A stretch of 10,992 nt of DNA from Sphingomonadales bacterium (GTDB taxonomy: Bacteria > Pseudomonadota > Alphaproteobacteria > Sphingomonadales > Sphingomonadaceae), in the NCBI GenBank assembly GCA_027489295.1, contig JAIYAA010000367.1:1-10992 (forward strand), written 5' to 3'. A program made the position numbers and the translations under genes. The stretch's first letter is position 1; every line of letters begins with the position of its first letter. The notes beneath the pieces are model-generated. The model was not told the DNA's origin, ran no database searches, and saw only the letters and a list, made by a program, of their open reading frames with translations. Positions 1 through 7,527 of the stretch are shown piece after piece.

Positions 1-270
1 TCGACGCGGATCGACCTGCTGCTGATCGCGGCGGGCGTCGTCACCGCGACGCCGCTGCTGCTGTTCGCCGCCGCCGCCAAGCGGCTGCCCTATGCGACCA
101 TGGGGCTGCTCCAGTATATCGCGCCGACGCTGCAATTCGTGGAGGCGGTGCTGCTGTTCGGCGAAGCCGTACAGCCGGTGCACTTCGCTACCTTCGCGCT
201 GATCTGGTCGGGCTGCGCGCTCTACGCGTGGGACAGCCTGCGGGCGTATCGCGCGGCGGTGCGGGGGTAA
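1..270 (+). CDS. rarD: RarD-type EamA family transporter, C-terminal 89 residues (5' end outside window)
   Basis: The gene is open from the first base in frame 1 and stops with TAA at 268-270, so only the C-terminus is present. The visible protein has the features of the RarD branch of the EamA (drug/metabolite transporter) superfamily: a hydrophobic helix ending in PLLLFAAAAKRLPYATMG, then GLLQYIAPTLQF, a GEAV segment, and a last helix ending in ALYAWD. These match the last three of the expected ten membrane helices. RarD proteins are inner-membrane permeases, named for chloramphenicol sensitivity in some genera; the substrate here cannot be read from the sequence. It converges on argG with only 32 bp between the stop codons, which hold a strong GC palindrome. 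Family assignment is confident; function is not. Confidence 0.87.
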   Translation, partial: STRIDLLLIAAGVVTATPLLLFAAAAKRLPYATMGLLQYIAPTLQFVEAVLLFGEAVQPVHFATFALIWSGCALYAWDSLRAYRAAVRG

Positions 271-294
271 CGCCCCTCCCGCGCGGGAGGGGCG
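271..294. terminator. Perfect GC palindrome between convergent genes, probable bidirectional transcription stop
   Basis: Arms CGCCCCTCCC (271-280) and GGGAGGGGCG (285-294) pair perfectly around GCGC, giving a 24-base perfect palindrome. It begins directly after the rarD stop codon and ends 8 bases from the argG stop codon. There is no T-run on either strand, so it is not a classic intrinsic terminator. Position and symmetry suggest it blocks read-through or protects the 3' ends of both mRNAs. Confidence 0.6.
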
Positions 295-302
295 CAACGG
301 AC

Positions 303-1520
<1,218 letters not shown>

Positions 1521-1563
1521 GGGGCAGCGACTCCGGGGAAAAAAGAGAAAGGGAAACGCGGGG

Positions 1564-1592
1564 CCTCTAGGGTTCCCGCGCCTTCCACGCAA
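1564..1592 (-). promoter_or_regulatory. Weak candidate sigma70-type promoter for argG
   Basis: On the minus strand TTGCGT (1592-1587) and TAGAGG (1569-1564) are separated by 17 bases and lie about 45 bases upstream of the argG start. Each hexamer matches only about half of its consensus, so this is suggestive only. The rest of the 102-bp gap holds a short GTCCC/GGGAC dyad (1603-1607 / 1615-1619) just behind the preceding gene, without a T-run. Confidence 0.25.
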
Positions 1593-1622
1593 TATCCGCC
1601 GTGTCCCCCGGCGCGGGACGCG

Positions 1623-2849
1623 TCAGCCTTGCCGCAGCGTCGCCTCTGACTCGAGCATATAGTCCCGCGTGATCGGCAGCGCGGTGCGCGAGCGGGAGAA
1701 TTGCAACTGGTAGTTGACCAGCCCGCCATTCATGAAGCTGACATAGGACCCCGCCAGATAATAGGTCCACATGCGGTAGAAGCGCTCGTCGTACAGCGCG
1801 ACGATGGCATCATGGGCGGCGACGGTGCGATCGTACCAGGCCTTGAGCGTGTGGCCGTAGTGCATGCGCAGCACTTCCACGTCGGTGAGGAAGTAGCGCA
1901 GCCCCTCATAGCCCTGCGCGATCTCCGACAGCGCCGGGATATAGCCGCCGGGGAAGATATATTTGAGGGTGAAGGCGTCGGTATAGCCCGGCGCGCCCGC
2001 GCGCCCGATCGTGTGGAGCAGCATCACGCCCTCGGGCGTCATCAGCTCGCGGCACTTGGCGAAGAAGGTGCGGTATTGCGGCGTGCCGACATGCTCGAAC
2101 ATGCCGACCGAGACGATCCGGTCGAACTGACCCTCCAGCGCGCGATAGTCGATCAGCTCGAACTTCACCTTGTCGGCAACCCCGGCCGCCTCGGCGCGCT
2201 CGCGGGCGATCTTGAGCTGTTCCTCGGAGAGGGTGATGCCCAGCACCTCGGCGCCGGTCTTGGCTTGGATGTACAGCGCCATGCCGCCCCAGCCGCAGCC
2301 GATGTCGAGCACGCGCATGCCGGGCTGGATCGCCAGCTTGGCGACAATGTGCGCCTTCTTGTCGGCCTGGGCCTGCTCCAGGCTGTTCGCCGGATCGGTG
2401 TAATAGGCGCAGCTATATTGCCGGTCGGCGTCGAGGAAGAGATCGTACAGCCGCGCCGACAGATCGTAATGATGCGCGACGTTCTGCTTCGACTTGCGCG
2501 CCATGTTCTTGCGGCCGAGCCAGTGCGCGACCTTGCCGGTGGCGCGGCTCAGCATGGATGGGTTGAGCACCGCGGTGCCCTTCTCCCAGGCATTGTTGGC
2601 GGTCACCAGGGTGAGCAGGTCGAGGATGTCGCCGGAATCGAAGTTCAGGCTGCCGTCCATATAGGTTTCGGCGGCGCCCAGCGCGGGGTCACGGACGATC
2701 CGGCCCTCGGCGCCCTTGCCGAGCCGCATCGTCACTGGCTTTAGCGTCGGGTCGGGGCTGCCGAAGCTGCGGGAACTACCATCGGGTCGGATCAGGGTGA
2801 GTTCGCCCCGCTGCACGGCGCGGTCGAAGAAACGATCAATCAAGGCCAT
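1623..2849 (-). CDS. Cyclopropane-fatty-acyl-phospholipid synthase family SAM-dependent methyltransferase
   Basis: A 408-residue protein of the CFA synthase family, which transfers a methylene/methyl group from S-adenosylmethionine to unsaturated acyl chains of membrane phospholipids. Visible motifs: NVAHHYDL (123-130), YSCAYY with C147, the SAM-binding LDIGCGWGG (181-189), VSVGMFEHVG (246-255, E252), LLHTIG with H279, FPGGYIP (299-305) and HY at 330-331. These include the Cys, Glu, His and Tyr positions expected in the bicarbonate-binding active site of the E. coli enzyme, so it looks catalytically intact. Length is slightly over the E. coli enzyme (382). The frame is open to 2936, but the ATG at 2847-2849 gives the usual MALIDRFF-like start; its ribosome site (GGGATC) is weak. 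It follows the molybdoenzyme gene by 128 bp. It could be a related fatty-acid methyltransferase (for example UfaA/DesA-linked types) rather than Cfa proper, so no symbol is given. Confidence 0.9.
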   Translation of the reverse strand: MALIDRFFDRAVQRGELTLIRPDGSSRSFGSPDPTLKPVTMRLGKGAEGRIVRDPALGAAETYMDGSLNFDSGDILDLLTLVTANNAWEKGTAVLNPSMLSRATGKVAHWLGRKNMARKSKQNVAHHYDLSARLYDLFLDADRQYSCAYYTDPANSLEQAQADKKAHIVAKLAIQPGMRVLDIGCGWGGMALYIQAKTGAEVLGITLSEEQLKIARERAEAAGVADKVKFELIDYRALEGQFDRIVSVGMFEHVGTPQYRTFFAKCRELMTPEGVMLLHTIGRAGAPGYTDAFTLKYIFPGGYIPALSEIAQGYEGLRYFLTDVEVLRMHYGHTLKAWYDRTVAAHDAIVALYDERFYRMWTYYLAGSYVSFMNGGLVNYQLQFSRSRTALPITRDYMLESEATLRQG

Positions 2850-2871
2850 GGCGATCCCGTATGCGGCATTT

Positions 2872-2919
2872 GTTTCAGTGGTATCCGGCGCGCATTTCCG
2901 CGGGGCCCCCCTCTGAAAC
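2872..2919. repeat. Spaced inverted repeat upstream of the CFA synthase-like gene
   Basis: GTTTCAG (2872-2878) and CTGAAAC (2913-2919) form a perfect 7-base inverted repeat 34 bases apart, with the 8-base palindrome GGGGCCCC (2902-2909) between them. It lies 23-70 bases upstream of the methyltransferase start, in the 128-bp gap after the molybdoenzyme gene. It could be an operator, an mRNA stem-loop or chance; I see no clear promoter hexamers here. Confidence 0.25.
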
Positions 2920-2977
2920 GCGTTACGGATCAGCAACGAACGCCGTAGCGCCGTGCTGGTTCAATGCCGATCGAAAA

Positions 2978-3709
2978 TCAGATGCCGGCGTACCATTGAT
3001 AGCCGCTCGAATCCTCCCAAGTTCCGCCCTTGCCTTTGCCGATTCCGGCGAGCGAGGCGACCGCTTCGATGCCGACCAGATATTTGGCCTGCTTGTAGCC
3101 GAGCTGCCGCTCCACCCGCAGCCGCAGCGGCGCGCCGTGGCCGACATCCAGCAGATGGTCGTTGAGCGCCCAGGCGAGGATCGTCTGAGGGTGGAAGGCG
3201 TCGATCAGGTCGATCGATTCATAATAGCCGCCATCGCCGTAGCGATCGGCGCAGTGGAACACGATGTAGCGCGCGCGCGTGCTGAGCCCGGCGGCGCTGA
3301 GGATCGTGCCGAGCTGCGGCCCCTGCCATTTGCCGATCGCGCTCCATCCCTCGACGCAATCGTGCCGGGTGATCTGCGCGCGCTGCGGCATGTGCTGGAT
3401 CTGGTCCAACGTCAGCTGCATCGGCCGGGCGACCATGCCGCCCACCTTGAGCCGCCAGTCGGCGAAGCGGGTACCCGCCCAGATATTGTATTCGGGCGTG
3501 TTCGGGTGGTGCGTGCCGTTCACCCGGAAGATCGGGCTGCGCTGCTCGGGGCGGAATTCGGTGGCGAGCGCACCGCGCCCGACCGAGCGCTGGAGGAAGC
3601 GGTGCGCTTCCTCCGCGCTGGCCAGCACCGGGCTGTCGGTAAAGCGGTCGCAGCCGGTCAGCAGCCCGGCGGCACCGGCGGCGATCAGGGTGCGTCGGGT
3701 AAGGATCAT
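2978..3709 (-). CDS. Tat-exported molybdopterin-dependent oxidoreductase lipoprotein (sulfite oxidase/MsrP-like fold)
   Basis: A 243-residue protein of the oxidoreductase molybdopterin-binding family. The N-terminus has a twin-arginine motif TRRTLI (4-9), a hydrophobic stretch and a lipobox LTGC with C20, which together predict a folded, cofactor-loaded lipoprotein exported by Tat and anchored in the envelope. The Moco-ligand region is RHDCVEGWS with C118 as the likely molybdenum-coordinating cysteine, followed by the family-typical KWQG, SIDLIDAFHPQTILAWALN and HGAPLRLRVERQLGYKQAKYL. There is no C-terminal dimerisation domain, as in MsrP rather than full-length sulfite oxidase. The start ATG at 3709 overlaps the stop of the upstream cytochrome gene (ATGA) and has a strong GGAGGAA five bases before it, so the two proteins are almost surely made together as enzyme and membrane electron partner. 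Substrate is unknown; methionine sulfoxide or another S/N-oxide is possible. Confidence 0.88.
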   Translation of the reverse strand: MILTRRTLIAAGAAGLLTGCDRFTDSPVLASAEEAHRFLQRSVGRGALATEFRPEQRSPIFRVNGTHHPNTPEYNIWAGTRFADWRLKVGGMVARPMQLTLDQIQHMPQRAQITRHDCVEGWSAIGKWQGPQLGTILSAAGLSTRARYIVFHCADRYGDGGYYESIDLIDAFHPQTILAWALNDHLLDVGHGAPLRLRVERQLGYKQAKYLVGIEAVASLAGIGKGKGGTWEDSSGYQWYAGI

Positions 3710-4428
3710 GGGCGTTCCTCCGGGGGGATGCGCCACCAGCCCGTGATCATCGAGCGCAGCTCGTTGATCGGCCCGGCGAGCAGCACCAGCGTCAGGTGGA
3801 CGAGCAGGAAGACGAGGATCGCCGCCATCGCGAGGAAATGCACCGAGCGCGCCGATTGCCGGCCGCCGAAAATGGCGGTGAGCCAGGGCCATGCGGCGTC
3901 CATACCGGGCGAGAGGGCGAGACCGGAGAAGATCACCGCGGGCAACAACACGAACAGCGTGCCGACATAGGCGAGCTTTTGGAAGATATTGTAGGCGCGC
4001 GGGTTTTCGGGATCATGGAAGCGCAGCGCGAGATGGTTCCTGAAATCCTGCCAGAGGTGGCCCGGCCCCAGCTCGCGCGCGCGAATGCGCAGGTCGCGCA
4101 GGATATGGCCGTTCGCGAGGCTCCACAGCAGATAGACCAGCAGCCCGAAGGCGAGCACCAGCGCGAAGAAGAAGTGCCAGTGCCGCGCACCGGCGAGGCT
4201 GTAATAGGACGGCAGCGTCACCCAGCCGGGGAAGCGTGGCAGCTCGAGCCAGGCCGAATCGAAATTCGCGCCATATTGCCCCCAGTAGAGCCGGGGATGC
4301 GCGTTGAAGATCATCAGTCCGCTGCCGACCATGATCAGCAGTGCGACCGCGTTGATCCAGTGCCACAGCCGGGTGATCAGCCGGTGGCGGTAGATCAGTT
4401 GCGGCCCGTGCGGTGGACCTTCGGCCAT
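3706..4428 (-). CDS. Cytochrome b561/b-type membrane subunit, electron partner of the molybdoenzyme
   Basis: A 240-residue membrane protein with four hydrophobic segments (about residues 22-42, 86-106, 152-173 and 195-218) and histidines placed as in the prokaryotic cytochrome b561/Ni-Fe-hydrogenase/formate dehydrogenase gamma-type family: H23 in RLWHWINA, H83/H85 in ARHWHFF, H197 in SVHFLA and H211 in LVHLTLV. These are likely ligands for two b hemes passing electrons between quinol and a periplasmic redox enzyme. AAGGAAG lies a few bases before the ATG at 4428. Its stop overlaps the start of the Moco lipoprotein gene by four bases, so it is the first gene of the unit. It is not MsrQ: the pattern is four-helix b561-like rather than the ferric-reductase-like fold. 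Exact electron donor is inferred. Confidence 0.87.
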   Translation of the reverse strand: MAEGPPHGPQLIYRHRLITRLWHWINAVALLIMVGSGLMIFNAHPRLYWGQYGANFDSAWLELPRFPGWVTLPSYYSLAGARHWHFFFALVLAFGLLVYLLWSLANGHILRDLRIRARELGPGHLWQDFRNHLALRFHDPENPRAYNIFQKLAYVGTLFVLLPAVIFSGLALSPGMDAAWPWLTAIFGGRQSARSVHFLAMAAILVFLLVHLTLVLLAGPINELRSMITGWWRIPPEERP

Positions 4429-4464
4429 GTGCGCTTCCTTCCCTGGACCTGTCGCGTGTAGGAT

Positions 4465-4484
4465 ATTCGCACGCCGTGCGGAAT
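4465..4484. promoter_or_regulatory. Operator-like dyad in the divergent intergenic region
   Basis: CGCACG (4468-4473) and CGTGCG (4475-4480) form a perfect 6-base inverted repeat around one base, and the outer ATTC/GAAT (4465-4468 / 4481-4484) extends the symmetry with a one-base offset. It lies in the middle of the 92-bp gap between the divergent cytochrome b and flavin reductase genes, where a regulator binding site would be expected. I could not identify convincing promoter hexamers on either side. Confidence 0.3.
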
Positions 4485-4520
4485 CGGTTTCACGCTGCCC
4501 GCAAAAATCCCGGAGCCTCG

Positions 4521-5141
4521 ATGCCGACCGACTTCCACTTCTACGAACCCGCCGCCGGCCACGGCCTCGCCCACGATCCGCTCAATGCCATTGTCGGCCC
4601 GCGGCCAATCGGCTGGGTCAGCACGGTCTCGGCTGCCGGGGTCCGCAACCTTGCGCCGTACAGCTTCTTCAACCTGTTCAACTATCGCCCGCCGATCCTG
4701 GGCTTCGCCTCGATCGGCTGGAAGGACAGCGTCGCCAATATCGCCGAGACCAAGGCATTCGTCTGGAACCTTGCCACCCGCCCGCTGGCCGAGGTGATGA
4801 ACGCCAGTGCCGCGATGGTCGGGCCCGAGGTTGACGAGTTCAGCCTCGCCGGGATCGAGACGCTACCGTCGCGCACCGTGCGGCCGGATCGGGTGGCGGC
4901 CAGCCCGGCACAGTTCGAGTGCCGGCTGACCCAGCTGATCCGGCTGGAGACCAAGGAAGGCACCGACATCGACACCTGGCTCGTCCTGGGCGAGGTCACC
5001 GGTGTGCATATCGATCGGGCGATGCTGGAGGACGGTGTCTACCAGACCGCCCGTGCCCGCCCGATCCTGCGCGGCGGCGGGCCGGCCGATTATTTCGAGA
5101 TCGGCGAGGACGCGCTGTTCAGGATGTTCCGTCCGGGCTGA
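4521..5141 (+). CDS. Flavin reductase-family protein (FMN-binding split barrel, DIM6/NTAB type)
   Basis: A 206-residue cytosolic protein with the hallmarks of the flavin reductase-like domain: GPRPIGWVSTVS at 26-37, followed by the NLAPYSFFN segment (43-51) and the PPILGFASIGWKDS strand, which form the FMN-binding split barrel. Members bind FMN and use NAD(P)H to reduce flavin or act as small flavoprotein oxidoreductases, some supplying partner monooxygenases. The frame is open to 4413, but the ATG at 4521 fits the family length and has CGGAG six bases before it. It diverges from the cytochrome b/molybdoenzyme unit. Its last 23 bases overlap the 3' end of the opposite-strand LprI-like gene. 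No partner monooxygenase is present; a link to the molybdoenzyme is speculation. Confidence 0.85.
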   Translation: MPTDFHFYEPAAGHGLAHDPLNAIVGPRPIGWVSTVSAAGVRNLAPYSFFNLFNYRPPILGFASIGWKDSVANIAETKAFVWNLATRPLAEVMNASAAMVGPEVDEFSLAGIETLPSRTVRPDRVAASPAQFECRLTQLIRLETKEGTDIDTWLVLGEVTGVHIDRAMLEDGVYQTARARPILRGGGPADYFEIGEDALFRMFRPG

Positions 5142-5529
5142 GCCTGGGCTCGGACAGGATCGGCGGCGTCGAATCCATATAGGTAAGCCAGGTCTTCCAG
5201 AGCTGGCGGGTGCGCGCTTGCGTCAGCTCGATTCGGCAGCCGAGCAGCATCGCGCCGCGGATCGTGCCATCCTGCCAATGGGCATAAACCGCATCGCACT
5301 CGCCCTTGCGATAGGCGAGCCAGCGCGCCTGCGCCTCGTCGAACGCCTTGACCACCGTTACCCCGTCCGCACTGGCGCGCTTGCGAGCGGCGACGAGGTA
5401 GCGGTTCATCTCCACCTCGGCGGCGTTGCTGGCGCGCGCCAGGCACATGTTCATGTCCACCGTCGTCTTCGCATCGACGCAGCGATCGGCGGGGGCGGCA
5501 AGCGCCAGGGCGAGCAGGAGCAGCGGCAT
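5119..5529 (-). CDS. Small exported LprI/DUF1311-type cysteine-rich protein
   Basis: A 136-residue protein with a short hydrophobic leader (MPLLLLALALAAPAD) and then CVDAKTTVDMNMCLARA, the spaced-cysteine opening of the DUF1311/LprI family. Cysteines at 17, 29, 78 and 98 can form two disulfides, consistent with a periplasmic protein; the middle contains the family-like FDEAQARWLAYRKGECDAVY. Some LprI-family proteins inhibit lysozyme, but most have no assigned role, and that activity should not be assumed here. The leader lacks the usual basic N-region, and no alternative in-frame start exists between it and the rlmN stop. It starts 32 bp after rlmN on the same strand, so the two are probably one transcript. 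The 3' end overlaps the flavin reductase gene by 23 bp, tail to tail. Confidence 0.8.
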   Translation of the reverse strand: MPLLLLALALAAPADRCVDAKTTVDMNMCLARASNAAEVEMNRYLVAARKRASADGVTVVKAFDEAQARWLAYRKGECDAVYAHWQDGTIRGAMLLGCRIELTQARTRQLWKTWLTYMDSTPPILSEPRLSPDGTS

Positions 5530-5561
5530 CGCTGCACCCTACCGAGGAATCGCGGTTCGAC

Positions 5562-6779
5562 TCAACCGAGCGCGGCGAACTTCTCTTCGGCCTCGCGATC
5601 GAGCTGGGCGCGGCTCTTCTTTTCCGACGCGGTCTTCAGCTGGCCGCATGCCGCATCGATGTCGCGCCCGCGCGGGGTGCGTACCGGTGCCGAGATGCCG
5701 CCCTCGAACACGATGTTCGAGAAGGAGCGGATCCGCTCCGGCGTCGAGCATTCGTACGGCGCGCCGGGCCAGGGGTTGAACGGGATCAGGTTCACCTTGG
5801 CGGGCAGCTTGTACTTGCGCAGCAGGCGGACGAGCTCGCGCGCATCGGCGTCGCTGTCGTTCTTGTCCTTGAGCATCACATATTCGAACGTGATGCGGCG
5901 CGCATTGTTGGCGCCGGGATAGTCGGCACAGGCCTGGAGCAGCTCCTCGATGCCATACTTCTTGTTGAGCGGCACGATCTCGTCGCGCACGTCCTTGGTG
6001 ACCGCGTGGAGCGACACCGCCAGATTGACGCCGATCTCCTCGCCGGCGCGTGCCATGATCGGCACCACGCCCGAGGTGGAAAGCGTGATGCGGCGCTTGG
6101 ACAGCGCGAGACCGTCGCCGTCCATCACGATCTGGAGGCCGGCCTTCACTTCGTCGAAATTGTACAGCGGCTCGCCCATGCCCATCATCACGATGTTGGT
6201 GAGCAGGCGCCCTTCCGGCTGGCTCGGCCATTCGCCGAGCGAATCGCGCGCGAGCATCACCTGGCCGACGATCTCGCCGGCGGTGAGGTTGCGCACCAGC
6301 CGCATCGTGCCGGTATGGCAGAAGCGGCAGTTGAGCGTGCAGCCCACCTGGCTGGAAACACAGAGGGTTCCCCGATCGGCGTCGGGGATGAACACCATCT
6401 CGTAATCCTGCCCGTCGGGCGAGCGGAGCAGCCACTTGCGGGTGCCGTCGTTCGAGACCTGCGCCTCGACCACGTCGGGCCGACCGATCACGAAGCGCTC
6501 GGCCAGCCACGGGTGCTGCGCCTTGGCGATGTCGGTCATCGCCGAAAATTCGGTGGCGCCGCGATTGTAGATCCAGTGCCACAGCTGCTTGGCGCGCAGC
6601 TTGGCCTGTTTGGGCTCCAGTCCGGCGGCGGTCAGCGCCTCGCGGATCCCGTCGCGGGAAAGACCGATCAGGTCGGTACGGCCGTCCTCGCGCGCGGCGA
6701 GCGCACGCGGCACGGGCACGGGATCGATGTGCCCGGGGATGGGCATGGGGGCGGCCGACACTGTCTGCATTCGCCGCAT
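5562..6779 (-). CDS. rlmN: Dual-specificity rRNA/tRNA (adenine-C2) methyltransferase RlmN
   Basis: A radical-SAM enzyme that methylates C2 of A2503 in 23S rRNA and A37 in some tRNAs, supporting translational accuracy. With the start at 6779 (405 residues) the radical-SAM cluster motif [11 protein letters not shown] has C147, C151 and C154; the two catalytic cysteines of the ping-pong mechanism are present as C140 ([11 protein letters not shown]) and C378 ([12 protein letters not shown]). The SAM-binding MGMGEP is at 199-204 and the RNA-recognition-type N-terminal domain at about 35-110. A Pro-rich leader ([15 protein letters not shown]) precedes it, a style I associate with sphingomonad RlmN. 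Start is uncertain: ATGs at 6779 and 6770 both lack a Shine-Dalgarno. It diverges from the DUF4168-type gene, and the LprI-like gene follows 32 bp downstream. Confidence 0.96.
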   Translation of the reverse strand: MRRMQTVSAAPMPIPGHIDPVPVPRALAAREDGRTDLIGLSRDGIREALTAAGLEPKQAKLRAKQLWHWIYNRGATEFSAMTDIAKAQHPWLAERFVIGRPDVVEAQVSNDGTRKWLLRSPDGQDYEMVFIPDADRGTLCVSSQVGCTLNCRFCHTGTMRLVRNLTAGEIVGQVMLARDSLGEWPSQPEGRLLTNIVMMGMGEPLYNFDEVKAGLQIVMDGDGLALSKRRITLSTSGVVPIMARAGEEIGVNLAVSLHAVTKDVRDEIVPLNKKYGIEELLQACADYPGANNARRITFEYVMLKDKNDSDADARELVRLLRKYKLPAKVNLIPFNPWPGAPYECSTPERIRSFSNIVFEGGISAPVRTPRGRDIDAACGQLKTASEKKSRAQLDREAEEKFAALG

Positions 6780-6958
6780 ATAGGCGAAAATGCCCGGACT
6801 TTCCAGCGGTGTGATTCAGATGCACCGCGTCCCCGCGCGGGTCATGCCGTCCCGCCCGAGCAACAGCCCATCGTGAAACGGGTATGAAGCGGAAAACCCG
6901 ATGCCCATTGTCACGTTACAGGGGTGCAAAAGAGTTTCATCGTTGCGAGGAGTTGAGG
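6780..6958. other. 179-bp divergent intergenic region between rlmN and the DUF4168-type gene
   Basis: This region must carry the promoters of both divergent genes. I see a 10-base palindrome CCCGCGCGGG (6832-6841) and a short inverted repeat CGGGT/ACCCG (6879-6883 / 6896-6900). TTGTCA at 6908-6913 could be a -35 element for the rightward gene, but no fitting -10 follows at 16-18 bases. No RNA gene or small coding frame is recognisable. Confidence 0.4.
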
Positions 6959-7399
6959 ATGAAAATGATGTTTTCGAGCCTGGCTGCTGCCAGCGCACTG
7001 ATGGCTTCGGCCGCGATTGCCCAGACCACGACCCCGGCCCAGACGAGCCCGGCCCAACCCGCCGCCCCGGCGACGCAGGATCAGGGAACGACAGGTGCCG
7101 GCACGGCGGCGTCGACCTCGGCGGTGAACGATACCGAGGTCAAACAATATGCCACGGCGGCGCTCGCGGTGAACAAGATCAACGCCGATACGAGCATCCC
7201 GACCGCCGAGAAGAACACCAAATTCGTCGCCGCGATCACCGCGTCCGGTCTGCAGCCGCAGCGCTTCAACGAGATCAGCCAGGCGATGGCGTCGGATACC
7301 GCGCTGAACCAGCGCATCCAGGCGGCAGCGGCGCAGGCCCAGACCAGCGGCCAGTCGGCCCAGGCGACCACGCCGGCCACTCCGACCGGCGGCAACTAA
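6959..7399 (+). CDS. Small secreted DUF4168-type protein
   Basis: A 146-residue protein with a clean Sec signal peptide: MKMM basic start, hydrophobic core and ASAAIA|Q cleavage after about residue 21. The mature protein starts with a low-complexity Ala/Gln/Thr/Pro stretch (22-56), then a compact amphipathic helical domain (about 57-122) with VKQYATAALAVNKI, then TAEKNTKFVAAITASGLQPQRFNEISQAM, and ends in another Ala/Gln/Thr/Pro tail. The central pattern (a first helix, then a helix with the GLQPQRFNEI-type segment) fits the DUF4168 family of uncharacterised secreted proteins. The ATG at 6959 is chosen over the upstream open frame because AGGAG lies six bases before it and a signal peptide follows directly. 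It is monocistronic: a strong intrinsic terminator follows 15 bases after the stop. Function is unknown. Confidence 0.82.
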   Translation: MKMMFSSLAAASALMASAAIAQTTTPAQTSPAQPAAPATQDQGTTGAGTAASTSAVNDTEVKQYATAALAVNKINADTSIPTAEKNTKFVAAITASGLQPQRFNEISQAMASDTALNQRIQAAAAQAQTSGQSAQATTPATPTGGN

Positions 7400-7413
7400 A
7401 CGGCTAGCTCCCT

Positions 7414-7450
7414 CGGCGGCGGCAATCCCCAGCGGATCGCCGCCGTTTTT
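7414..7450 (+). terminator. Intrinsic (rho-independent) terminator after the DUF4168-type gene
   Basis: CGGCGGCG (7414-7421) pairs perfectly with CGCCGCCG (7438-7445) across a 16-base loop and is followed directly by TTTTT (7446-7450). The arrangement and strand fit the end of the gene stopping at 7399. It is the only clear T-tailed terminator in the window. Confidence 0.88.
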
Positions 7451-7452
7451 GT

Positions 7453-7502
7453 GTGCGCACTGTCATGGTTCCGGAACGAAAGCCCGCCACAGGCACGGGC
7501 TT
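7453..7502. promoter_or_regulatory. Cluster of dyads in the leader of the PI-PLC-like gene
   Basis: Three symmetric elements follow one another: GTGCGCAC (7453-7460), GTTCCGGAAC (7468-7477) and a stem AAGCCCG/CGGGCTT (7480-7486 / 7496-7502) with a 9-base loop. They lie between the preceding terminator and the ribosome site of the next gene, so they may be operator sites or a 5'-leader hairpin. No promoter hexamers are convincing. Confidence 0.35.
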
Positions 7503-7515
7503 AGGGTTCGCGGAC

Positions 7516-7521
7516 AAAGGA
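7516..7521 (+). promoter_or_regulatory. Ribosome binding site that decides the PI-PLC-like start
   Basis: AAAGGA directly abuts an ATG at 7522, too close to serve it, but is six bases from the in-frame ATG at 7528. The spacing favours 7528 as the true start. Confidence 0.6.
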
Positions 7522-7527
7522 ATGACG

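Noticed and set aside
1564..1583. GGAAC followed by CGTT on the minus strand upstream of argG as an EcfG-type promoter
   Set aside because: The spacer is only about 13 bases, too short for this promoter class.
5539..6825. Second minus-strand open frame (428 codons) over rlmN
   Set aside because: Out-of-frame Arg/Ala-rich translation; the RlmN frame carries all catalytic cysteines.
6891..6917. Possible EcfG-type general stress promoter (GGAAA then CGTT) upstream of the DUF4168-type gene
   Set aside because: The -35 lacks the final C of GGAAC and the spacer is 18 bases instead of 16-17; too weak to annotate.
7453..7527. Upstream ATG/GTG starts for the PI-PLC-like protein at 7453 and 7522
   Set aside because: Starting at 7453 would put a hydrophilic 25-residue stretch before the signal peptide and overlap the leader dyads; 7522 is too close to the AAAGGA ribosome site.
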